From positions 1 through 26,521 of the forward strand of contig JBAVLA010000055.1 in NCBI GenBank assembly GCA_049688595.1: DNA of 26,521 bases. The letters run 5' to 3'. Each line of letters starts with the position of its first letter. Positions within the stretch are counted from its first letter, which is position 1. This DNA is from Prado023 sp049688595. GTDB lineage: Bacteria > Actinomycetota > Actinomycetes > S36-B12 > CAIYMF01. The position numbers and the translations under genes are program-made. This document shows, piece after piece, positions 20,524-26,521 of the stretch. The notes under the pieces are model-generated. The model worked only from the letters and a program-made list of their open reading frames with translations. It ran no database searches and had not been told where the DNA came from.

Positions 20524-22734
20524 TCAGCTGCCCTTCTCCGTCGGGCCAGGCTTCCCGGCCGGTCCAGTCCCGCGCGCACCGGCCCCGGTGGCACGCCAGC
20601 TGCGGTCCCCCACCTCGGCTGGCTGGGTCCGGGTCTTCTGGGCGCCAACGCGCTGCTCGTCGACCTGCTGGGCCTGCACCGCGGTGATCACCACGGTGTT
20701 GATGATGTCCTCCACGAGCGCGCCGCGCGACAGGTCGTTCACCGGCAGCCGCAGCCCCTGCAGCACCGGCCCGATCGCCACGGCGTTGGCCGACCGCTGC
20801 ACGGCCTTGTACGTGTTGTTGCCCGTGTTGAGGTCGGGGAAGATGAACACGGTCGCCCGGCCGGCCACCTGCGAGCCCGGCAGCTTGGACTTGGCCACCG
20901 AGGCATCCACCGCTGCGTCGTACTGGATCGGCCCGTCGATGGCCAGGTCCGGCCGGCGCTGCTTGGCGATCTCGGTGGCTGCCCGCACCTTCTCGACGTC
21001 GGCGCCCGCGCCGGAAGTGCCCGTCGAGTAGGACAGCAGGGCGATCCGGGGCTCGATGCCGAAGGCCCTGGCGGTCTCCGCCGATGAGATGGCGATGTCC
21101 GCCAGCTGCTCGGCGTTCGGGTCCGGGTTGACCGCGCAGTCGCCGTAGACGAGCACGCGGTCCTCCAGGGCCATGAAGAACACGCTGGAGACGATCGAGA
21201 CGCCGGGCGTCGTCTTGATGATCTGCAGCGCTGGGCGGATCGTGTGCGCCGTGGTGTGCGCTGCACCGGAGACCATGCCGTCGGCCAGCCCCTTCCAGAC
21301 CATCATCGTTCCGAAGTACGACACGTCGGCGACCAGGTCGTACGCGGCGTCGCGGGCCAGCCCACGGGACTTGCGCAGTCCGAACAGGTCCTCGGTGAAG
21401 ACCTCGCGGAGGGGGTCGGTCACGGGGTCGATGATCCGCGCGGCGGAGATGTCCAGGCCGAGTTGGCGGGCCCGTTCCGTGAGGAGGTCAGGACGGCCGA
21501 GGAGGGTCAGGTCCACGACGTTGCGGCGCAGCAGTCGGTCGGCTGCCTGCAGGATCCGGTCGTCGTCTCCCTCGGGGAGCACGATGTGCCTGCGCTGTGA
21601 CCGGGCCCGCTCGACCAGTTGGTGCTCGAACATCATGGGCGTCATCGTCGTGGACCTCGTGACCTCCACCCGCTCCTCGAGCAGGGCTTCGTCCACGCTC
21701 TCCTCGAACAGGCTGAGCGCATCGGTGATCTTGCGTGAGTCCTCCGGAGCGATCTGCGCCGTCAGGCCGGAGATGGCAGCGGCAGTCTCGAAGGTGTCCA
21801 GGTCTGTGAGCAGGATGGGAAGGGCTGTGTCCTTGATGCCCTGGGCGAACTTCAGGATGGTCGGGTCCGGCGCGAGTCCCCCGGTGAGCAGCAGCCCGGA
21901 GACCTTGGGGATGGCCTCGGACTGCCGGGTCGCGTATGCCGCCATCAGCACGTCGGAGCGATCGCCGGGGGTGACCACGAGCGTGCCGTCCTTGAGCCGG
22001 TCCATCAATCGGGGAACGCTCATCGCCGCGACCTTCACGTCGGGCACGGCCCGGCCCAGGTCCTCCTCGGATCCAGCGATCACCTTCGCCCGGGTGGCCA
22101 TCCCGATCTCCCGGATCGTGGGCCAGCCCAGCGAGGGCATCTGGGGCAGCAGCCACACCGGCACGGGGGCGCCCTTGACCGCATCTGCCATGGCCTGCGC
22201 GTCTGCCGGCAGGACCCGGTTCACGAAGGCGGCGACTGTTGGCACGCGCCGGTCCCACAGTCCCTCGATGGCGGCGTTCAGCGCCGAGTTGACCTGATCC
22301 GGCCGGTGCCCGGCGGCAGATAGGCACACCAGCGCGGTGGCGCCGAGGTTCGAGGCGATCTCGGCGTTGAGGGCGAACTGGAAGGCCTTCGAGGCGCCCT
22401 GGTAGTCGGTGCCCTCGATGAGCACGTAGTCGCAGCGCGAGGCCAGCACCTGGAACCGCTCGATGATCCGGGACACCAGGGCGGGGTCAACATGCGTGCC
22501 GCCGAATTCCCGGGTGTCGCGGCCCGTGACCCCGAACGACTCGTCGTAGGTCTGGGTCAACCGGTACCGGGCGCGCATGAGCTCGATCTGGCTGTCGATC
22601 CGATCGCCGAAGCGCACGACCGGCCGGAAGTAGCCGACCCTCCGGACCGAGCGGGTGAGGGTCTCCATCACGCCGATGGCCACGACTGACTTGCCGCTGG
22701 ATGCCTCGACCGAGGTCAGGTAGAGCGCGTGCAC
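20524..22734 (-). CDS. pta: Phosphate acetyltransferase (long, three-domain form)
   Basis: A 736-aa cytosolic enzyme converting acetyl-CoA + Pi to acetyl phosphate + CoA. It is the long form: an N-terminal BioD/P-loop-like domain (about 1-210; ALYLTSVEASSGKSVVAIGV), a central DRTGG domain (about 215-340; MSVPRLMDRLKDGTLVVTPG) and the C-terminal catalytic PTA_PTB domain (about 370-695; HIVLPEGDDDRILQAADRLL, GMVSGAAHTTAHTIRPALQI, LLSYSTGTSGAGADVEKVR, VFIFPDLNTGNNTYKAVQRS). A Gly/Pro/Thr-rich tail of about 40 residues after VVITAVQAQQV exceeds the usual end. The start is GTG 22734 with AGGA about seven bases upstream. Operon with ackA. Confidence 0.96.
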   Translation of the reverse strand: MHALYLTSVEASSGKSVVAIGVMETLTRSVRRVGYFRPVVRFGDRIDSQIELMRARYRLTQTYDESFGVTGRDTREFGGTHVDPALVSRIIERFQVLASRCDYVLIEGTDYQGASKAFQFALNAEIASNLGATALVCLSAAGHRPDQVNSALNAAIEGLWDRRVPTVAAFVNRVLPADAQAMADAVKGAPVPVWLLPQMPSLGWPTIREIGMATRAKVIAGSEEDLGRAVPDVKVAAMSVPRLMDRLKDGTLVVTPGDRSDVLMAAYATRQSEAIPKVSGLLLTGGLAPDPTILKFAQGIKDTALPILLTDLDTFETAAAISGLTAQIAPEDSRKITDALSLFEESVDEALLEERVEVTRSTTMTPMMFEHQLVERARSQRRHIVLPEGDDDRILQAADRLLRRNVVDLTLLGRPDLLTERARQLGLDISAARIIDPVTDPLREVFTEDLFGLRKSRGLARDAAYDLVADVSYFGTMMVWKGLADGMVSGAAHTTAHTIRPALQIIKTTPGVSIVSSVFFMALEDRVLVYGDCAVNPDPNAEQLADIAISSAETARAFGIEPRIALLSYSTGTSGAGADVEKVRAATEIAKQRRPDLAIDGPIQYDAAVDASVAKSKLPGSQVAGRATVFIFPDLNTGNNTYKAVQRSANAVAIGPVLQGLRLPVNDLSRGALVEDIINTVVITAVQAQQVDEQRVGAQKTRTQPAEVGDRSWRATGAGARGTGPAGKPGPTEKGS

Positions 22735-22846
22735 CGTGTCATCCTGCCAGCCGTCGCCAAGGGTTGCCCGCTGCGGCGGGGTTCACCGGCTGGGGTAGGA
22801 GGGACCCCGGGCCTGCGGGCTGGGTGATCCCTGCTTTCGGAGCCCC

Positions 22847-24994
22847 TCAGGCGACGCCGTTGAGCTCGTCGACCACGCGGAACAGGTCGCCGCGGTCGTA
22901 CCAGTTCACGGCGATCATCGATGGCGCCCGGCCGCGCACCTCCAGGCACTCGTCGATTCGCGGCTTGAGCACGTCGTAGGCGTTCACGAGCTCGGCGTTG
23001 GACACCAGCTTCGCGAAGCTGGCCAGCCAGTGGTTGACGGAGAACAGGGAGGCGTCGGCGGATCCGCGCTTCAGCGTGCAGGTGAAGTCATCCACCGAGT
23101 CGAACGTGTACTCGGTGTCCTGGACCAGTTCGAAGCCCTGATGCAGCCATGGGGTCTCCGCTCCGCCGCCGTGGTTCTCCATGAGCACGATGAGGCGCTG
23201 GTCGGCGTCGATCATCTGGCGCAGCGTCGGCCAGGCGGCTCCGTCGGGGTGGGTGTAGGCCAGCTTGTCCAGGCCGGCCGAGCGCAGCACCCTGGCGGTG
23301 TCCTTCGGGGTCACGACGTCCTGGATGAACAGCACGACGACGTCGCGGGGGTGGGCGACCATCCAGCCCTCGAGCCGCTTCATGATGCCGAGCATCTGGC
23401 TGGCGCCGATCTCGCACACGGTGTGGCATAAGTACGGCTCCACCGGCCCTGCGGCATCCTCGCGCCGAACCCGGTCGATCGTACGGCGGATCGATCCGAC
23501 GACCTCGGAGCCGTACGTCGCGACCAGCTCGGCCTCGGCGGCCGCCATCGAGCGCTCCGCCGTGATCGCCCGCCCGGACTCCGTTGCCTGGGCGTACCAG
23601 GTGTCCACCAGCAGGCCGCGGATGCCGTCGTCGAGGGAATCGACCATGTCCTTTGGCTGCTCCGCGAGGAACCATTCGCCATCAGCCACCGACATCGAGT
23701 TGTGCGAAGCGGGGATCACGACCTGGTCGAACGTCCGATCGCACAGCTCCACATGGCCGTTGCAGGCGTTGACGTCGGACACGGTCTGCATCCCGCTGTC
23801 CTGGGGCAGGTGGTCGGGGATGATCAATGCGCCCAGCACGACCACGCCCGCCACCCCCGCGGCCGCCGGGATCAGCCACGCAGCCCGACTACGACCCCGC
23901 TGGGCGCCGGTCGGACTGCCCGATGCAGCCAGCGCTGCGGCTCTCTGCGCCTGATCTTCAGCGCGAGCCCGCTCAGCAAGCACGTCGAGCTCTGTGATCC
24001 CGTACAGGACCACCGCCAGCCCGGCCAGAACCACGGCGACCTGCGCCCCGAACGACGGGAACACCACGACAAGCAGCCCGAAGCCGACCACTGCCAGCGC
24101 CCGGGTGATCGCCCATCCGGTCGTGGCCGGCCGCCTGCTGAGGAACGTGCGGGCCGTGGTCACGTAGTGCGGCAGGTCGATCTGGGGCAGGAGGGCGCCG
24201 GCAGCGGCGACCATCAGGCCGCCGACGACCACCGTGGCGATCGCTCGGACGGCCAGGGGCTGGCCGAACTCGGAGAGCGAGGCGCTGAGGACGGCACCGG
24301 GCAGCGTTGAGCTGTCGGCGACCGCGGCGGTGATCGCCATGGCGATGGTGAGCACGCCGAGGCAGCCGCCGACGATCACGACCAGCCAGCCGAGCCGCAC
24401 CAGGGTGTAGCGGCGCCGCGGCGCGACCCACACGCCAAGGACGAGCAGGACCAGCGCCACGAGGGGCAGGACCCAGGCCAGCGTAGAGACGATGGTGAAC
24501 ACCGGGATGATCCGGGCAGCGACGCCGCTCTGCCCGCCGATCTGCGCGAGGGTGACGTTGAGGTCGTCCGGGAGGTACTGGGCCGCATCGGGCAGGAACT
24601 TCTCCACCGCGGTGGTCACCGTCGCGCCAAGGTCAGCCAGCGCCAGGACAGCGGAGTCGGCGCCCTTCTGGGTCAGGGCGGCGTGGAAGGACTCTGCCGA
24701 CCGGGTGAACAGCCCGTCGAGCAGCGGGCTGCCCACGATCGCCGCGAACCCGGCCTGGAGTGCCGGCTCGACCGCGACGAGGTCGGGCTGGGCGTCGATG
24801 GCGGCGGTGGCGATCGCGGCCCCGACCTGCTGCTGGACCTCGTCATCGGAACGGACCGCGTTCAGGTGGCTGGCGAAGCTGTCGCCGTCGACCACCGCTG
24901 CGTTGAGGTACCCCGCCACGCCGGCGAGGAGGAGCGTGACGGATCCCACCACGAGCAGGACCCGCGACCACCGGGCGTTTCGCCGAACAGCCAT
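22847..24994 (-). CDS. Multi-pass membrane protein fused to a PI-PLC-like domain
   Basis: A 715-aa protein. The N-terminal half is a membrane domain seen in many actinobacterial integral membrane proteins: TM1 (about 11-31), an extracytoplasmic helical segment (about 35-165; VVDGDSFASHLNAVRSDDEV), then hydrophobic segments near 172-195, 207-232, 262-285, 305-325, 328-345 and 378-398. After the last TM, the C-terminal half (about 420-715) is a PLC-like TIM-barrel phosphodiesterase: VVIPASHNSM (H431), DDGIRGLLVDTWY, YLCHTVCEIG (H524), RDVVVLFIQDVV and LIVLMENHGGG. The two catalytic histidines of the PI-PLC X family are present. Seven helices with N-in topology place the enzyme domain outside the cell. 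Substrate unknown; envelope phosphodiester lipid or polymer is an inference. ATG 24994 has AAGGAT upstream. It follows the TrmH gene by 34 bp. Confidence 0.85.
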   Translation of the reverse strand: MAVRRNARWSRVLLVVGSVTLLLAGVAGYLNAAVVDGDSFASHLNAVRSDDEVQQQVGAAIATAAIDAQPDLVAVEPALQAGFAAIVGSPLLDGLFTRSAESFHAALTQKGADSAVLALADLGATVTTAVEKFLPDAAQYLPDDLNVTLAQIGGQSGVAARIIPVFTIVSTLAWVLPLVALVLLVLGVWVAPRRRYTLVRLGWLVVIVGGCLGVLTIAMAITAAVADSSTLPGAVLSASLSEFGQPLAVRAIATVVVGGLMVAAAGALLPQIDLPHYVTTARTFLSRRPATTGWAITRALAVVGFGLLVVVFPSFGAQVAVVLAGLAVVLYGITELDVLAERARAEDQAQRAAALAASGSPTGAQRGRSRAAWLIPAAAGVAGVVVLGALIIPDHLPQDSGMQTVSDVNACNGHVELCDRTFDQVVIPASHNSMSVADGEWFLAEQPKDMVDSLDDGIRGLLVDTWYAQATESGRAITAERSMAAAEAELVATYGSEVVGSIRRTIDRVRREDAAGPVEPYLCHTVCEIGASQMLGIMKRLEGWMVAHPRDVVVLFIQDVVTPKDTARVLRSAGLDKLAYTHPDGAAWPTLRQMIDADQRLIVLMENHGGGAETPWLHQGFELVQDTEYTFDSVDDFTCTLKRGSADASLFSVNHWLASFAKLVSNAELVNAYDVLKPRIDECLEVRGRAPSMIAVNWYDRGDLFRVVDELNGVA

Positions 24995-25028
24995 CTGAGA
25001 TCCTTCCCAGCAAGTGGACTGGGCCCAA

Positions 25029-25898
25029 TTATCGAGACCACCGACGTGATCGCGCTGCACGGCTGCATGTCAGCCCGGCACGTCCCGGCCAGCGGCGCTC
25101 AGCGCTTCGCGTTGCGTGGGAGAGCAGGTGGAACGCGATCGCGCTGGCGGCCGCGACATTGAGGGAGTCCACTCCCCCGCTCATCGGGATGCGCACGCGG
25201 GCATCCACGCGCTCGAGCAGGTCGAGCGGGAGCCCGTCGCCCTCCGTGCCCAGCAGGACAGCCCTGGGGATGGCGCCCCGCGCGGCACGGTCGATGTCAA
25301 ACGCATCGCCGGCAGGGGTCAGCGCCAGCGTCGTGAACCACCCGAGCTCGCCGAGCGGGTCCGTTCCCGTTCGGGTCCAGGGAACCGTGAGGACGGCGCC
25401 CATGGAGACCTTGACGCTGCGCCGGTACAGCGGGTCGGCGCAGCCGGGGGTGCACAGGATCGCGTCAACTCCCAGCGCAGCCGCGTTGCGGAAGATCGCG
25501 CCGACGTTGGTGTGATCCACGAGGTCCACGAGCACGGCGACCAGGCCGGCGCCGGTCACGACCTCGCCCACCGGGGGCAGGGGCCGACGCTCCATGGCCG
25601 CCAGGGCGCCCCGGTGCACCCGGTAGCCGGTGACCTCGCGCAGCACGTCCGGGCTGGCGACGAGCACCTCCACGTCGACCAGGTCGATCGACCCCGCCAG
25701 GCTGGGCAGCCACTTCGCCTCAGTCAGCACCGACCGGGGGACGTACCCGGCCGCCACCGCGCGGGTGATGACCCTTGCCCCTTCAGCGATGAACAGCCCC
25801 TCAGCCGGCTCACGCGCGGCGCGCGCTGCGACGTCGGTCAGTCCTGTGAATGCGCCGACCCGGGGATCAGCCGGGTCGGCGATGAGGATCGGGCGCAC
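25029..25898 (-). CDS. TrmH/SpoU-family RNA 2'-O-methyltransferase
   Basis: A 289-aa cytosolic SPOUT (trefoil-knot) methyltransferase using S-adenosylmethionine on rRNA or tRNA. There is an N-terminal substrate-binding domain (about 1-105; EGLFIAEGARVITRAVAAGY) and a catalytic SPOUT domain with motif 1 DHTNVGAIFRNAA (N131, R137, N138), motif 2 VLLGTEGDGLP (216-223) and motif 3 RIPMSGGVDSLNVAAAS (S245, N247). The last 30 residues are Arg/Ser-rich and extend past the usual end. The target nucleotide cannot be read from sequence. GTG 25898 is the start, with no clear ribosome-binding site; the SPFH gene stops only 9 bp upstream, so translation may be coupled. Confidence 0.94.
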   Translation of the reverse strand: MRPILIADPADPRVGAFTGLTDVAARAAREPAEGLFIAEGARVITRAVAAGYVPRSVLTEAKWLPSLAGSIDLVDVEVLVASPDVLREVTGYRVHRGALAAMERRPLPPVGEVVTGAGLVAVLVDLVDHTNVGAIFRNAAALGVDAILCTPGCADPLYRRSVKVSMGAVLTVPWTRTGTDPLGELGWFTTLALTPAGDAFDIDRAARGAIPRAVLLGTEGDGLPLDLLERVDARVRIPMSGGVDSLNVAAASAIAFHLLSHATRSAERRWPGRAGLTCSRAARSRRWSR

Positions 25899-25907
25899 CG
25901 CGCGGGA

Positions 25908-26521
25908 TCAGGCGTAGCCGTTGGGCTCCCGCCTGGGAGCCTCCTCGACGGCCTCATCCTCGTCTGCGGTCTCGGTCAGCTCCACCTGCACCTGTGGTGG
26001 GGCGAAGGCCCGGCTGACAGCGGACAGTGCCCCGGACAGCTCGGCCGGGATCACGAACACCTTGTTGGCAGTGCCCTGAGCCAGCAGCGGAAGCGCCTGC
26101 AGGTACTGGTATGCCATCACCTGGTCGGTGGCGTTGCCGGTGTTGATCGCGTTGAACACCTTCGCGATCGCCTCCGCCTCACCCTCGGCGCGCAGGACCT
26201 GCGCCCGCGCCTGCCCCTCGGCCTTGAGGATCGCCGCGGTCTTGCTGCCCTCCGCGTCGAGGATCGCGGCCTGCTTGCTGCCCTCGGCGTTGAGGATCGC
26301 AGCGCGCTTGTCCCGATCGGCGCGCATCTGCTTCTCCATCGACTGCTGGACGCTGGCCGGCGGGTCGATGGCCTTGAGCTCCACCCGGTTGACCCGGATC
26401 CCCCACTTGCCGGTGGCCTCGTCGAGGACGCCGCGCAGCTGGGCGTTGATGTTGTCGCGGCTGGTCAGGGTCTCCTCGAGGTCCAGCGAGCCGACGACGT
26501 TGCGCAGCGTGGTGACCGTCA
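25908..26521 (-). CDS. SPFH/stomatin-family (band 7) protein, 5' end outside window
   Basis: The last 203 residues of a membrane-associated SPFH-domain protein, of the slipin/paraslipin/QmcA type, that forms large membrane rings and scaffolds. The visible part begins in the SPFH domain (TLRNVVGSLDLEETLTSRDN, NAQLRGVLDEATGKWGIRV), continues with the conserved RVELKAIDPPASVQQSM and MRADRDKRAAIL, then a helical stretch with 11-residue repeats, AYQYLQALPLLA, VFVIPAELSG and an acidic tail (ETADEDEAVEEAP). Its start and N-terminal membrane anchor lie right of the window. In many bacteria such genes pair with an NfeD-family gene; that cannot be checked here. Confidence 0.95.
   Translation of the reverse strand, partial: TVTTLRNVVGSLDLEETLTSRDNINAQLRGVLDEATGKWGIRVNRVELKAIDPPASVQQSMEKQMRADRDKRAAILNAEGSKQAAILDAEGSKTAAILKAEGQARAQVLRAEGEAEAIAKVFNAINTGNATDQVMAYQYLQALPLLAQGTANKVFVIPAELSGALSAVSRAFAPPQVQVELTETADEDEAVEEAPRREPNGYA
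26178..26309 (-). repeat. Four 33-bp (11-residue) repeats in the SPFH gene
   Basis: Four in-frame units at 26277-26309, 26244-26276, 26211-26243 and 26178-26210 encode KRAAILNAEGS, KQAAILDAEGS, KTAAILKAEGQ and ARAQVLRAEGE. The hendecad pattern is typical of the coiled coil of SPFH proteins. DNA similarity between units is high. Confidence 0.8.

Noticed and set aside
22800..22832. Terminator or DosR-like box between the PLC-like gene and pta
   Set aside because: The stem is broken by several mismatches and has no T tract; GGGACCCCGGGCC matches the DosR layout at only 4 of 6 arm positions.
26178..26309. CRISPR-like array from 33-bp repeats
   Set aside because: The repeats are contiguous, in frame and encode the usual hendecads of an SPFH coiled coil; there are no spacers.

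Overview
The window is high-GC bacterial DNA with dense genes and strong G/C third-position bias. The gene families point to an actinomycete (Actinomycetota): a DUF4916 NUDIX-like protein, paired WYL regulators, a fused substrate-binding/vWA protein, and a multi-pass membrane protein joined to a PLC-like domain. Genus cannot be read from this sequence. The tRNA encodes its own CCA. Several genes lack a Shine-Dalgarno sequence and have a -10-like hexamer 6-8 nt before the start codon, as in leaderless actinobacterial transcripts.

Layout. 1-3426 (minus): a sirtuin followed by a P2-type cation ATPase that runs off the left edge. 3503-5172 (plus): a P-loop nucleotide kinase-like gene whose stop overlaps the start of a CorA Mg2+/Co2+ channel gene. 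5209-6153 (minus): uppP, undecaprenyl-diphosphate phosphatase. 6233-7192 (plus): aldo/keto reductase, convergent with an M20 metallopeptidase (7189-8655, minus). 8708-9244 (plus): DUF4916. 9355-9441: tRNA-Leu(GAG) with a downstream hairpin, then about 340 bp without a gene. 9817-10254 (plus): a small exported protein with no normal start codon. 10498-15803 (minus): a likely four-gene operon of APH/P-loop kinase, membrane-anchored SBP-vWA fusion, coiled-coil membrane protein and GT-B glycosyltransferase. 16086-17977 (plus): two overlapping WYL regulators. 18113-18589 (plus) and 18659-19111 (minus): two poorly characterised small proteins. 19304-22734 (minus): pta-ackA. 22847-26521 (minus): an SPFH/stomatin protein (cut by the right edge), a TrmH/SpoU RNA methyltransferase, and a 7-TM protein fused to a PI-PLC-like domain.

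How the genes fit together. Pta-AckA interconverts acetyl-CoA and acetate with ATP gain. CorA and the P-type ATPase handle cations. UppP, the glycosyltransferase, the vWA/SBP protein and the PLC-like protein act at the envelope. The kinase at 14310-15803 belongs to a family often found in actinobacterial stress or dormancy regulons, and a partial DosR-box-like palindrome lies just upstream of it. Most of the window looks like ordinary chromosome. I see no phage, insertion sequence, CRISPR array or obvious defence island. The least understood parts are the SBP-vWA/coiled-coil/glycosyltransferase operon, the PLC-like fusion and the start-less exported protein.
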